From Chitinophaga sp. S165 (GTDB lineage Bacteria; Bacteroidota; Bacteroidia; Chitinophagales; Chitinophagaceae): a stretch of DNA of 64,000 bases. This document shows positions 34,801-43,250 of the stretch, piece after piece (position 1 is the first letter of the stretch; every line of letters begins with the position of its first letter). Position numbers and translations under genes: made by a program. The notes under the pieces were generated by a model. The model saw only the letters and a program-made list of their open reading frames with translations. It searched no databases and was not told the DNA's origin. The DNA lies in contig NZ_QGTG01000007.1 in assembly GCF_003182155.1 (NCBI RefSeq), forward strand, positions 62,001-126,000, in the 5' to 3' direction.

Positions 34801-35148
34801 GCCCTGTATGATTCCTGGAGACCAGATAACCTGAACGCAAAAGCTCCTATCCAGGAAAACGAAGGTTCTTTCAGCACCAACACAGTGCCTAACTCCTTCC
34901 TGGTTGAGAATGGTTCTTACCTGCGCGCAAAGAACATGATGTTAGGTTACACATTGCCTAAACCAATTCTGCAGCGTATCGGTATTGAGAAATTCCGCAT
35001 CTATGTACAGGCGGCTAACCTGTTCACCATCACTAAATATACTGGTATCGATCCTGAGATCACAGGTGGAACTACCAACTTTGGTCTTGATGAAGGTGCT
35101 TATCCAAACCAGCGCCAGTTCCTCGTAGGTGTTAATGTGGGCTTCTAA
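31897..35148 (+). CDS. SusC/RagA-family TonB-linked outer-membrane transporter (copy 1)
   Basis: This outer-membrane beta-barrel imports glycans or peptides, driven by TonB, with a SusD lid. The 1083-residue product has a signal peptide (WLLLLFASAAFA, cleavage before QT), a carboxypeptidase-regulatory-like domain (TGKVTDQTSGNPLPGVTV, about 28-110), the SusC signature LDEVVVTGYATQRKKDLTG, a plug domain (PLYVIDGVP, SIYGARAANGVIIITTK, to about 230) and a 22-strand-type barrel ending in the aromatic-terminated FLVGVNVGF. There is no N-terminal sigma-interaction (STN) domain, so it is not an FecI/FecR-type sensor. The SusD partner follows after 60 bases. Substrate not determined. Confidence 0.97.
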   Translation: MKRHVYRTFACCWLLLLFASAAFAQTKFTGKVTDQTSGNPLPGVTVAIKNSSRGTATDPAGNFSITAKKGETLVFSFIGYTQQDVILGDATSVSVVLSEKVGSLDEVVVTGYATQRKKDLTGAVSVVNVEQISRQPTAQVSNQLQGQVSGITVLGSGQPGEEPQVRIRGVNTFGNNTPLYVIDGVPTQNIVDLNPYDVASMQVLKDAGSASIYGARAANGVIIITTKRGKPDGKVRVTYDGYYGTQRPKGGNVWDILSPQEMANLKWMALKNTDPNVVYNDGLYGSGATPRLPDYIAPGGLMEGDPGVDPSKYNVNPYYKNPSDLDNFYRINRANKAGTDWFHEIFKPAMITSHNVSVSGGNDQGAYYLSFYYFNQEGTLKNTYLKRYSIRSNSHFNVGKHVRIGENLEFSVIDNPQIDPLTEGSAIGMAFREQPIIPVHDIRGNFAGSFSTNGAQLGNARNPVAIQDRTRENRGLGNRLLGSVYGEADFLKHFTFRTTFGGEIFSASTHNFTFPEYENAENNKVNSFTEGSSNGYNWTWTNTLSYAQNFNKVHDIKVLVGTEAFDNHGRTLTGTTQNYFIFDPNFTNLGSGTGTVTNGSGTYTDALFSIFGRVDYSLLDKYLLGAVIRRDGSSRFGANNRYGVFPAVSAGWRISQEAFLKQVAWISDLKIRGGYGVMGNQLNVEAANAFTQYGLNKGSSFYDIGGTSNSLASGFFKTHIGNPDAKWESNTNMNIGVDATLFKGKLEVTADYYKKKVKDLLYKPEISGTAGRTDPPTVNIAEMENHGIDISLGINDIHLTKELVLKANATLTTYSNKIVNISADAPYFDQEARRFNGNFIIRNAVGQPISSFFGYKTDGFWDSADEIAQANDQAQKATNNPNAVYQTGIGLGRFRYQDTNGDGIITEADRTFLGNPNPDFSYGLNLELDYKNFDFTVFFYGVQGNNIWNQVRWWTDFYPSFAGAKSKTALYDSWRPDNLNAKAPIQENEGSFSTNTVPNSFLVENGSYLRAKNMMLGYTLPKPILQRIGIEKFRIYVQAANLFTITKYTGIDPEITGGTTNFGLDEGAYPNQRQFLVGVNVGF

Positions 35149-35208
35149 TTTTTAGCTAACGTAAATGGTTATGTTAAAAGTAATTGGAGAAAATCAAAAC
35201 TATTAAAA

Positions 35209-37005
35209 ATGAAACGGACATTAATAAGATCAAAATATATACTTGCTGCAGCAGTGGTTGCAGGAGGACTATTCTTTCACTCCTGTAGTAAAAGCTTCCT
35301 GGAACGTGCTCCGCAAGGAACACTGACCGGAGCGGATGTGTCTACCAAAGATGGTATCTCTGCCTTGCTGATAGGCGCCTATGCCGCACTGGATGGTCAG
35401 CAACAGGATGTAGCTGCTATCGGTACGGGTGGCCCGTGGGAAGCTGCTCCGAGCAACTGGATCTATGGCAGCGTTGCCGGTGGTGATGCACATAAAGGTA
35501 GTGATGCGACCGACCAGCCGCCTATCAGTTTGATAGCAACCGGACAATTCGATCCAAGCAACGGTTTCTTCAACACAAAATGGAAAGTACTGTTTGAAGG
35601 CGTTGTACGTGTAAATATCATTCTGTCTTTGTTACCTGATGTAAAGGACATGACAGAAGCTGAACTGACACAGGTTGAAGCTGAGTGCCGTTTCCTGCGT
35701 GGACACTATTACTTCGAACTGAAAAAGATGTTTGGTAAAGTGCCCTGGGTAGATGAAACGCATATTGGTGATTACAAACAACCAAATAACGTAGATATCT
35801 GGCCTAAGATCGAAGAAGATTTCCAGTTTGCTTATGACAATCTGCCTGTTATTCAGTCGCAGGTGGGCCGTGCAAACAAATGGGCTGGTGCTTCTTACCT
35901 GGCTAAGACATATGTATATGAAAAGAAATGGCCTGAAGCTAAAGCTTTATTTGATGTGATCACCAAAGATGGCGCTACATCAAAGGGTGAAAAATATGCG
36001 CTGACTGCAAGGTTTGAGGACAACTTCGATTCTGAAAAGAAGAACAACACTGAATCTGTGTTCGCTATTCAGATGTCTGCCAACAATGGTACCGGTCAGA
36101 TATCCAATGGTAACCAGGGTGAGATGCTGAACTTCCCATATAACAGTCCATTCGGCTGTTGCGGCTTCTATCAGCCAACGCAGGAACTGGTAAACTCTTA
36201 CCGTACAGATGTAAACGGTCTGCCTTTCCTGGATACCTACAATGACAACGCAGTAAAAAGCGACATGAAGATCCTGTCTACCGATCCGTTCACTCCGGAT
36301 GCAGGTAACCTGGACCCTCGCTTAGACTGGACTGTTGGACGTCGCGGTGTTCCATACCTGGATTGGGGAAATCACCCGGGCCGTTCATGGGTACGCGACC
36401 AGAACTATGCAGGTCCATACGCTCCTAAAAAGAATGTTTACTGGCAATATAACCAGGATAAATACAAAGATGCTAACTCCTGGGCTCCGGGATCTGCTAT
36501 CAATATTGTGTTGATCCGTTATGCAGACGTATTGCTGTTAGCTGCGGAAACAGAAGCGGAACTGGGTAACCTGGAGGCTGCTCAGACTTATGTTAACATC
36601 GTACGTACCAGGGCTGCAAATCCGCAGACGCTTGTATACAAATACATAGATGATACTAAGCCAATGGGCGGTTTCTCTACCACACCGGCAGCGAAATATG
36701 TAGTGGCCAATTACGCTGCAGGCGCATTCACCGGTATGGGAAAAGACAATGCATTAAAAGCGATCCGCTTTGAACGTAAACTGGAACTTGCTATGGAAGG
36801 TCATCGTTTCTTTGATATCGTACGTTGGGGAACTGCGTCAGCTGAACTGACAAGGTTCTTTGCTTACGAGTCTAAGATCACTACCGACCTGAATGGTGGT
36901 AAATTCACAGTAGGACGTAATGAGCATTATCCTATTCCTCAACGTCAGATTGACCTGAGCTTCAAAGGTGGTGCAAAGACACTTGACCAGAATGAAGGAT
37001 ACTAA
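35209..37005 (+). CDS. SusD/RagB-family nutrient-binding lipoprotein (copy 1)
   Basis: This surface lipoprotein forms the lid over its SusC partner and binds the incoming glycan. The 598-residue product has a lipobox FFHSC (Cys26), the SusD N-terminal pattern (FLERAPQGTLTGADVSTKDGISALLIGAY), a tetratricopeptide-like helical core (RFLRGHYYFELKKMFGKVPWVDE) and the C-terminal IRFERKLELAMEGHRFFDIVRWG with YPIPQRQIDL. It follows susC-1 by 60 bases and ends with a terminator. It is larger than average for the family (about 500-550 residues), with inserts around residues 280-330. Confidence 0.96.
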   Translation: MKRTLIRSKYILAAAVVAGGLFFHSCSKSFLERAPQGTLTGADVSTKDGISALLIGAYAALDGQQQDVAAIGTGGPWEAAPSNWIYGSVAGGDAHKGSDATDQPPISLIATGQFDPSNGFFNTKWKVLFEGVVRVNIILSLLPDVKDMTEAELTQVEAECRFLRGHYYFELKKMFGKVPWVDETHIGDYKQPNNVDIWPKIEEDFQFAYDNLPVIQSQVGRANKWAGASYLAKTYVYEKKWPEAKALFDVITKDGATSKGEKYALTARFEDNFDSEKKNNTESVFAIQMSANNGTGQISNGNQGEMLNFPYNSPFGCCGFYQPTQELVNSYRTDVNGLPFLDTYNDNAVKSDMKILSTDPFTPDAGNLDPRLDWTVGRRGVPYLDWGNHPGRSWVRDQNYAGPYAPKKNVYWQYNQDKYKDANSWAPGSAINIVLIRYADVLLLAAETEAELGNLEAAQTYVNIVRTRAANPQTLVYKYIDDTKPMGGFSTTPAAKYVVANYAAGAFTGMGKDNALKAIRFERKLELAMEGHRFFDIVRWGTASAELTRFFAYESKITTDLNGGKFTVGRNEHYPIPQRQIDLSFKGGAKTLDQNEGY

Positions 37006-37040
37006 AATTTATTGTTATTTTTAAGAATAGGAATACACGG

Positions 37041-37070
37041 AAGGCCCTGGAAACAGGGCCTTTCTTTTTT
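37041..37070 (+). terminator. Intrinsic terminator of susC-1/susD-1
   Basis: AAGGCCCTG (37041-37049) and CAGGGCCTT (37054-37062) pair perfectly around a GAAA tetraloop, followed by TCTTTTTT. Confidence 0.92.
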
Positions 37071-37102
37071 AATATTTCTGCCATTGCATAATCCGGTTAG
37101 AC

Positions 37103-38599
37103 TTGAAAACATTACTCCCTTTCATTCTCGTTATTGCATTCACAACCATTTACACCTCCTGTTCCTTAAGCAAGCAGGAGAAAGGTAAACTCCTCTCTGA
37201 AAAATATTGCGGCGTTTGTCATTTGCCGGTAGCTCCGGCTATGCTGGACAAAATGACCTGGACAAAACACGTGCTGCCTGCAATGGCGCCTAAACTGGGA
37301 ATAGGCGTATGGCAGGAGAATCAATATTTTTCTAAACCCGTTAGTGGCGGAAACAATATCAGTATTGAAGACTGGAAAGATATCGTTGCATATTATGAAG
37401 AACTGGCGCCTGATACATTGGCGTCTGCAAAAGCGCCTCAACCACTGGCGGAAGATCTGCAACTTTTTGAGCTGTTACAGCCAGAAACTGATAGTCAGTC
37501 GCTGACCGCTATGACAACAATGGTGTCGGTTAATCCCTTCACAGGTGATATTTATTCTTCGACAGAAGCCGGTGCAACACTTTATAAGTGGGACAAGCAA
37601 TTAAAAGCTTCGCAGGCTATAAAACTTCAATCAACAGCAGTAGATATGAACTGGCGTGCTGCAGATACAGCATCGTTAACCTGTATTGGTAATATGAGGG
37701 CTGTAGATGTGCCGACAGGTGTATTGTGGGAAGTACATCCGGCAGCAGAAGAATCCCGGCAGGTGAAAACGATCGGGATGGGATTGCCCCGTCCTGTGCA
37801 GAGTATATCGTCGGACTTCAACAAAGATGGGCGGATAGACTACCTGGTATGCGGCTTCGGACATAATTACGGGGGATTGTATGTGCTGCAGCAAACGGCA
37901 GATGAAGAATATACCAAACGGCCTGTGTGGGAAGTGCCAGGGGCGATCCATGCAGTAGTAGATGATTTTGATCAAGATGGCTGGCCGGATGTAATGGTAT
38001 TATTCGCTTATGGCGACGAAGGGATCTGGTTGTTCAGGAATGATCATAAAGGCGGGTTCAAACAGCAGCAACTGCTCCGTTTCCCACCGGTACAGGGTTC
38101 CACCGGGTTTCAGGTGGTGGACATGAATAAGGACGGGCTGCCCGACATCTTATATACAGCCGGTGATAACGGAGATTATTCCATGGAGCTGAAGCCTTTT
38201 CATGGAGTATATCTTTACATAAACAAGGGGGGCTTCACGTTTGAACAAGCCTGGTTTTACCCTGTGAATGGTTGCACAAAGGCTATCGCGGCAGATTTCG
38301 ATCTTGACGGGGACCTGGATATTGCCAGTATTGCGTTTTTTGCTGACCTGAAGAATCATCCGGAAGAAAAGTTCATATTATTCAAACAGGAAGGGCCTAT
38401 AAAGTTTAGTCCGCATGTAATGCCTGGATTAAGTAGCACAGGCAGATGGATCTGTATGGATGCAGGTGATTATGACAGGGATGGCGACCTCGATATTGTG
38501 CTTGGGAGCTACTCAAAAGGGTTTATTATCCAGAATGATTTTAAGCCTGACTGGAATCTTAACACTCCGTTGATTTTGCTCAGAAATAAATCAAAATGA
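37103..38599 (+). CDS. Lipoprotein with cytochrome c motif and FG-GAP / VCBS repeats
   Basis: The 498-residue product starts at TTG 37103 (no in-frame ATG fits the signal peptide). Its lipobox is IYTSC (Cys20). A heme-binding CGVCH (36-40) sits in a short cytochrome c-like N-terminal domain (about 25-100), followed by a predicted beta-propeller with five Asp-rich calcium loops of the DxDxDGxxD kind: DFNKDGRID, DFDQDGWPD, DMNKDGLPD, DFDLDGDLD, DYDRDGDLD. It would be anchored in a membrane facing the periplasm or surface and take part in electron transfer or binding. It lies after the susD-1 terminator, so it is expressed separately or by read-through. Ligand and reaction are unknown. Confidence 0.87.
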   Translation: MKTLLPFILVIAFTTIYTSCSLSKQEKGKLLSEKYCGVCHLPVAPAMLDKMTWTKHVLPAMAPKLGIGVWQENQYFSKPVSGGNNISIEDWKDIVAYYEELAPDTLASAKAPQPLAEDLQLFELLQPETDSQSLTAMTTMVSVNPFTGDIYSSTEAGATLYKWDKQLKASQAIKLQSTAVDMNWRAADTASLTCIGNMRAVDVPTGVLWEVHPAAEESRQVKTIGMGLPRPVQSISSDFNKDGRIDYLVCGFGHNYGGLYVLQQTADEEYTKRPVWEVPGAIHAVVDDFDQDGWPDVMVLFAYGDEGIWLFRNDHKGGFKQQQLLRFPPVQGSTGFQVVDMNKDGLPDILYTAGDNGDYSMELKPFHGVYLYINKGGFTFEQAWFYPVNGCTKAIAADFDLDGDLDIASIAFFADLKNHPEEKFILFKQEGPIKFSPHVMPGLSSTGRWICMDAGDYDRDGDLDIVLGSYSKGFIIQNDFKPDWNLNTPLILLRNKSK

Positions 38600-38660
38600 G
38601 CGAATTACACTTGCTCAGTTTAAAAATAGTAATTGCTAGAATAGTTTTTTGAACATTCGA

Positions 38661-38691
38661 TTGCAGTTGTAACAAATAAATTATTATATTG
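38661..38691 (+). promoter_or_regulatory. Candidate promoter for the structured RNA upstream of eboA
   Basis: TTG (38661-38663), 21 bases, then TATATTG (38685-38691). A second TTG at 38667-38669 gives a 15-base spacing. The pair is a moderate match to the Bacteroidota promoter pattern and lies about 200 bases before an intrinsic terminator without an intervening gene. Confidence 0.45.
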
Positions 38692-38697
38692 CATTAA

Positions 38698-38897
38698 CAA
38701 TGTCAGGCAAAAATCTAAATCTATGCTGCTTAAACTACTCAGTTTAGCCCTTGTGTAGCGTTTCTTTTTCCCTGTAAATAGTACTGAATTTATAAGACAA
38801 TAGTCTGCCGCAGAATTATTGTTTTTCAAGATACTCCTGATTGAACTGATCAGGTTTTAGAATGGCGGAAGGAGAGGCACACCGTGCCTCTCTTTTA
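38698..38897 (+). ncRNA. Candidate structured small RNA of about 200 nt
   Basis: Between a promoter-like pair and an intrinsic terminator lie four hairpins and no gene: GCTTAAACT with AGTTTAGC (38729-38748), ACAATA/TATTGT with an inner CTGC/GCAG (38797-38822), CCTGAT/ATCAGG (38836-38854), and the terminator stem (38872-38892). No known RNA family was recognised; tmRNA and RNase P RNA do not fit by size or ends. It could alternatively be the 3' untranslated region of the FG-GAP gene. Confidence 0.4.
38872..38897 (+). terminator. Intrinsic terminator upstream of eboA
   Basis: GAGAGGCAC (38872-38880) and GTGCCTCTC (38884-38892) pair perfectly around ACC, followed by TTTTATTT. It lies 270 bases after the FG-GAP gene and before eboA. 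Confidence 0.85.
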
Positions 38898-38979
38898 TTT
38901 ACAGCACCATCCATCATAGTTTTCTCTTTTTTTTAATGCTTATTCTGCTAACTTTAACCCGGATAAATTAGCCGGAGTG

Positions 38980-39867
38980 ATGGAACATGCTTACTATTAC
39001 GACAGGAATAAATTCGAGGGATCATTATACGACATCGTTGAGCGAAACAGTACTGAACAGGCACTCAATTGGTTACAGCAACAGAAGGAAAAACTGGGAG
39101 AGCCGGTAAGTGTACAGCGCTTCAATCTTACTTTCACAGCGATACCCAGATTTATGGGAAAGCAGGCTGTAGAATCGGCTGTGCCATTTATTGAATTGTC
39201 TACCGGCGACCGCTTTTTCATACAGGGAGCAACGTTAGACAAACTGGTGAGGATCTGGTGGCTGTTACAATTGCCAGTGGCGGATAAAGATACTTACATA
39301 AAGGTGATAGAGGGATTGTTCGATGCTGCTGATATGAATGAACAGGCTGCATTATATGCTGCTTTGCCTTTGCTGGCCTGGTCGCAGGCATGGACCTTCC
39401 GTACTACCGAAGGAATACGTTCCAATATAGGGCCGGTACAGGAAGCGGTGATGTTATATAACATTTATCCTGCACGTAATCTGGAGGAAGCAGCCTGGAA
39501 TCAACTGGTGATGAAGGCGTTCTTTACGGATAAACCTATTCATCTTATTATTGGTCTGGACGAAAGGGCTAATCCGAAACTGGCTGCAACGCTCACGGAT
39601 TATGCACATGAGCGTTGGGCTGCCGGCAGGAAGGTACATCCCATGTTATGGAGGTTGGTAGGACCATTTATCAATGCTGACAATTTCCCGGATATACAAC
39701 GTATATGGCATTCTGAAGTGAATGTCGAAAAAGAGGCAGCCGCGCTTGCCTGCGCGGCAAGTACCTATGCTCCTGCACAATCGCTTCTGGAGCAGTCCGC
39801 CACACTTAGAGAAGAAATATCCAGCCATCGTCTGACATGGGATACAATCGCCGCACGAATAGCATAA
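38980..39867 (+). CDS. eboA: EboA-domain protein, first gene of the ebo cluster
   Basis: The 295-residue product is a soluble, helix-rich protein of the EboA family: an N-terminal helical part (ALNWLQQQKEKLGEPVS, FNLTFTAIPRFMGKQAV) and later LLPLLAWSQAW and SEGIRSNIGPV-like motifs (here TEGIRSNIGPVQEAVMLYN). There is no signal peptide or membrane segment. ATG 38980 is chosen over GTG 38977 and is preceded by GGAG. No biochemical function is known for EboA. It is followed by eboB to eboF in the canonical order, which makes the assignment firm despite weak motifs. Confidence 0.9.
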   Translation: MEHAYYYDRNKFEGSLYDIVERNSTEQALNWLQQQKEKLGEPVSVQRFNLTFTAIPRFMGKQAVESAVPFIELSTGDRFFIQGATLDKLVRIWWLLQLPVADKDTYIKVIEGLFDAADMNEQAALYAALPLLAWSQAWTFRTTEGIRSNIGPVQEAVMLYNIYPARNLEEAAWNQLVMKAFFTDKPIHLIIGLDERANPKLAATLTDYAHERWAAGRKVHPMLWRLVGPFINADNFPDIQRIWHSEVNVEKEAAALACAASTYAPAQSLLEQSATLREEISSHRLTWDTIAARIA

Positions 39868-39972
39868 ACGTGTATCACACCTTCAGTGTATATAATCTTA
39901 ACTTGCACAGCGGAATCTCAGCCGGCTGAAGCAGGTTGTTCATTTACAGGTCTCAATTAAACCGAATAAGAC

Positions 39973-40959
39973 ATGTGTAGCAGTTATGAGTTAACAGGTA
40001 AAGAATTTCAACCTATCACCACACCTTCCTCTTATCTGGAACGTATAAAAGGCATGCGTTTCTTTGATCCTCATGTACATATGACGTCCCGTACAACGGA
40101 TGATTATCAGGCAATGGTGGATGCTGGGATAGTGGCAATTATTGAACCGGCTTTCTGGTTGGGACAACCACGTACAGGGGTCGATACATTCCGGGATTAT
40201 TTCAACAGTCTGATCGGCTGGGAAAGGTTCCGTTCCTCTCAGTTCGGCATTAAGCACTATTGCACTATTGGCCTTAATTCAAAGGAAGCCAATAATGAAA
40301 AGCTGGCAGAGGCAGTGATGGAAATATTACCGTCGTTTATATACAAAGAGGGCGTAGTAGGCGTAGGAGAGATCGGCTTTGACGATCAGACGGCAGCAGA
40401 GGAAAAATACTACCGTGCACAGCTTGAACTCGCTAAAGAAGCAGGGCTACCTGTTCAGATACATACCCCGCACCGGGACAAGAAAAAAGGGACGCAGCGC
40501 AGCATGGACATTGCGCTGGAACATGGCCTGGATCCACGTATGATCATTGTGGACCATAACAATGAAGAAACAGTCAAGGAAGTACTCGATCGAGGTTTCT
40601 GGGCGGCGTTCACGATCTATCCGTTTACTAAAATGGGTAATGAACGCATGGTCGAAATCGTAAAACAGTATGGTAGTGAGCGCATAATGGTGAATTCAGC
40701 GGCTGACTGGGGCATAAGTGACCCTTTGGCTGTACCGAAAACTGCGGCGCTCATGCACGAAAGTGGTATTGACTTGAATGACATTCATTTGGTAACTTAC
40801 CGCAATGCTATAACTGCTTTCGCTCAAAGTGGTCAGATGGACGAAACAGATTTTGATACGGTCAAAGACGTGGATCAAAGTCTGAAATTTAACGGAAGTA
40901 CCGTACTGCGCGGTGGCCAACAGCCAAGAATAGATAAACAATCTAATATTATTAGATAA
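39973..40959 (+). CDS. eboB: TatD-like metal-dependent hydrolase EboB
   Basis: The 328-residue TIM-barrel hydrolase has the metal-binding DPHVHM (32-37), IEPAFWLGQ, GVGEIGFDDQ (Glu ligand), VQIHTPHRDKK (His), IIVDHNNEET (Asp, His) and VNSAADWGISDPLA. It belongs to the amidohydrolase superfamily as in other ebo clusters, and it lacks a signal peptide. ATG 39973 is used; ATG 40054 just before RFFDPHVHM is a possible alternative closer to the usual family start. It lies 105 bases after eboA. Confidence 0.93.
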   Translation: MCSSYELTGKEFQPITTPSSYLERIKGMRFFDPHVHMTSRTTDDYQAMVDAGIVAIIEPAFWLGQPRTGVDTFRDYFNSLIGWERFRSSQFGIKHYCTIGLNSKEANNEKLAEAVMEILPSFIYKEGVVGVGEIGFDDQTAAEEKYYRAQLELAKEAGLPVQIHTPHRDKKKGTQRSMDIALEHGLDPRMIIVDHNNEETVKEVLDRGFWAAFTIYPFTKMGNERMVEIVKQYGSERIMVNSAADWGISDPLAVPKTAALMHESGIDLNDIHLVTYRNAITAFAQSGQMDETDFDTVKDVDQSLKFNGSTVLRGGQQPRIDKQSNIIR

Positions 40960-41022
40960 ACAATTACAAGTCTGTACTACGGGTGCCCGGTTACTATGTA
41001 GTGAACTGCAGAACATTGGTGT

Positions 41023-41982
41023 ATGTCACGCATTGTTCGGCCATTCGTGTGTTGCCTACTTGGAGAAAACCCGAGCCCGGTGAATTATATTATAAGCAAG
41101 TTGTTAGGATATTTACGTTTAATGCGGCCCGCCAACATAGTCACAGCAGTGGCAGATATATTGGCGGGAGTTGCTATTTCCGGCTTTCTGGGTTCTGAAG
41201 TGTCAAATTACCTGGACCATCTGTTGCCTGTGGTATGTATGTGCCTGGCAACGATCGGTTTATATGGAGGAGGAGTAGTATTTAATGATGTCATGGACGC
41301 AGAGCTGGATAAAAAGGAACGGCCCGAACGCCCTATTCCGAGTGGCGTCATCTCTCTCACTGAAGCTATCGTACTGGGAAGTTACCTGTTGCTGGTAGGC
41401 GTACTGGCAGCCTTTACAGTTGGGCGTATTACCGGTTATTTCGCCCTGGGCATTGCTATTAGCGCCCTGGTGTATGATAAATGGGGAAAACATCAGTCCT
41501 GGGGGCCTGTGAACATGGGTTTGTGCCGTGGATTAAACCTGTTGATGGGAATCAGTATGGTAGCGCCTGCCTTAAATGAGTATTGGTGGCTGGGCCTGAT
41601 CCCGGTACTTTACATTGCGGCTATCACTGCCATCAGCAGAGGAGAGGTGCATGGGGGAAACAAACGGATATTACGTATCGCAGCGTTTTGTTATGCGCTG
41701 GTGTACGCTACTATATTAGTGTTAGCGGCCATAAACGGGCATATTTTGATAGCCCTGCCGTTCGTCATTTTATTTGCCTTCATGATCAACCTGCCTTTGT
41801 TCAGGGCTATAAAGGAGCCTTCCGGGCCTAAAATCGGAAAGGCCGTAAAAGGGGGCATTATTGCCCTGATAGCCATGAATGCGGCCTGGGTAGCTGCTTT
41901 TTCCACCTTGCCTCATGCATTACTGGTGCTGATCCTATTGCCGTTATCATTATTAATGGCCCGGGCGTTTGCAGTGACCTGA
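41023..41982 (+). CDS. eboC: UbiA-family prenyltransferase EboC
   Basis: This polytopic inner-membrane enzyme has the UbiA motif NDVMDAELDKKERPERPIPSG split here as NDVMDAELDKKER (88-100) and PERPIPSG (101-108), in which the Asp residues bind the Mg-diphosphate. About eight hydrophobic segments follow. The start at 41023 gives a 319-residue protein; the true start may be internal (GTG at about codon 20, or ATG at codon 34 just before RPANIVT), because the family typically begins near LRLMRPANIVTA. It follows eboB by 63 bases. Prenyl donor and acceptor are unknown. Confidence 0.92.
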   Translation: MSRIVRPFVCCLLGENPSPVNYIISKLLGYLRLMRPANIVTAVADILAGVAISGFLGSEVSNYLDHLLPVVCMCLATIGLYGGGVVFNDVMDAELDKKERPERPIPSGVISLTEAIVLGSYLLLVGVLAAFTVGRITGYFALGIAISALVYDKWGKHQSWGPVNMGLCRGLNLLMGISMVAPALNEYWWLGLIPVLYIAAITAISRGEVHGGNKRILRIAAFCYALVYATILVLAAINGHILIALPFVILFAFMINLPLFRAIKEPSGPKIGKAVKGGIIALIAMNAAWVAAFSTLPHALLVLILLPLSLLMARAFAVT

Positions 41983-42086
41983 TCCGTTACCCGCTCATCC
42001 TCGGTAATTCGTCATAACAATTAGAATTTTGTATTTTAACAGCCTGTTTTGACGATTAATTAAACGAAACACCAGAGCGATTATCC

Positions 42087-43250
42087 ATGCAGAGTATTCA
42101 ACAGACTTTTAGTGTAGATTATTCTTTTAAGGTCTTTTTTACCCGGTACCTTTTTAATCCATCTAATCCGGAATTCCGGAATTATCTGGCCTCTCAGACA
42201 ACGCAGGGGCTTACGAAGAAGCTACTTTTTATTTTAGATGACGGTGTAGCTAAGACCCATCCGGCGCTTACCACAGAAATAGCAGCTTATTTACAACAGA
42301 TAGAAGGTTTTAAGATAGCAGGAGATGTGATCCTTGTACCAGGTGGCGAAGCCTGCAAAAATGACGAAGAACTTTTTTATAGTCTGATAGACCATATTGA
42401 TGCACAGTGTATAGACAGGCATTCTTTTGTGGTGGCTATCGGCGGCGGTGCTGTACTGGACCTTGTAGGGATGGTGGCTGCCGTATCGCACAGAGGCGTC
42501 CGTCATATCCGTATACCAACCACTGTTTTGTCGCAGAATGATTCAGGTGTGGGTGTAAAAAACGGCATCAACTATAAGGGAAAGAAAAACTTCCTCGGCA
42601 CGTTTGCTCCGCCTGCCGCTGTATTCAATGATGCGGAGTTCCTAACGACATTATCAGGAAAAGACTGGCGTTCGGGTATCTCAGAAGCTGTAAAAGTGGC
42701 TTTAATTAAAGACGCTTCTTTCTTTGAATGGCTGGAAGCAAATGCTTCCGCATTAGTGAATAATGATCTGCCGGTAATGCAGGAACTGGTTTACAGGTGT
42801 GCTGCATTACATATGGCCCATATTGGCGGCAGCGGCGACCCGTTTGAAAGCGGATCTTCGCGTCCGCTCGACTTCGGCCACTGGAGCGCGCATAAGCTGG
42901 AGCAGCTGACAGACTTCGAATTACGTCACGGGGAAGCCGTTGCAATAGGTATTGCTGTTGATAGCGTGTACTCTTCCTTACTGGGATGGATCGACGAAAG
43001 CGCTGCCGAAAGAATTGTCCGTTTGCTGGTGAAACTGCAACTCCCTGTCTTTCATCCCCTGCTGGAAATGCGGAACGGTGCTTCATCGCCCGTTATCAAA
43101 GGTTTGCAGGAGTTCAGGGAGCACCTGGGCGGACGTCTTACTATCTGCCTGCTAAAGGCAATAGGCCTCGGAGCAGAAGTGCATGTAATTGACGAAGTGT
43201 TACTGAATAAAGCTGTGGAGCATATAAAAGTGAACTATGCAAGTAACTGA
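42087..43250 (+). CDS. eboD: 3-dehydroquinate-synthase-like protein EboD
   Basis: The 387-residue product resembles sugar-phosphate cyclases: the NAD-binding VVAIGGGAVLDLVGMVAA, RIPTTVLSQNDSGVGVKNGINYKGKKN, FNDAEFL and the metal-ligand histidines in LDFGHWSAHKLE and LRHGEAVAIGI. It is unlikely to be the housekeeping AroB because it sits in the ebo cluster and carries the longer ebo-type N-terminus (VDYSFKVFFTRYLF). It overlaps eboE by 14 bases, indicating translational coupling. Its reaction in this pathway is not known. Confidence 0.93.
   Translation: MQSIQQTFSVDYSFKVFFTRYLFNPSNPEFRNYLASQTTQGLTKKLLFILDDGVAKTHPALTTEIAAYLQQIEGFKIAGDVILVPGGEACKNDEELFYSLIDHIDAQCIDRHSFVVAIGGGAVLDLVGMVAAVSHRGVRHIRIPTTVLSQNDSGVGVKNGINYKGKKNFLGTFAPPAAVFNDAEFLTTLSGKDWRSGISEAVKVALIKDASFFEWLEANASALVNNDLPVMQELVYRCAALHMAHIGGSGDPFESGSSRPLDFGHWSAHKLEQLTDFELRHGEAVAIGIAVDSVYSSLLGWIDESAAERIVRLLVKLQLPVFHPLLEMRNGASSPVIKGLQEFREHLGGRLTICLLKAIGLGAEVHVIDEVLLNKAVEHIKVNYASN

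Larger units (their letters stand above)
38600..38979. other. Intergenic region with a probable structured RNA
   Basis: No protein gene is seen. After a promoter-like pair (38661-38691) come three hairpins and a terminator hairpin (ending at 38897), described separately. The last 80 bases hold a TAACTTTA box (38949-38956) that may serve eboA. Confidence 0.6.

Noticed and set aside
38698..38897. tmRNA, 6S RNA or RNase P RNA
   Set aside because: Length, ends and hairpin order do not match tmRNA or RNase P RNA. A 6S-like closing stem with a central bubble could not be made from both ends.
42087..43250. Housekeeping 3-dehydroquinate synthase aroB
   Set aside because: It sits inside a six-gene ebo cluster, overlaps eboE, and carries the ebo-type N-terminus, so eboD is the better call.
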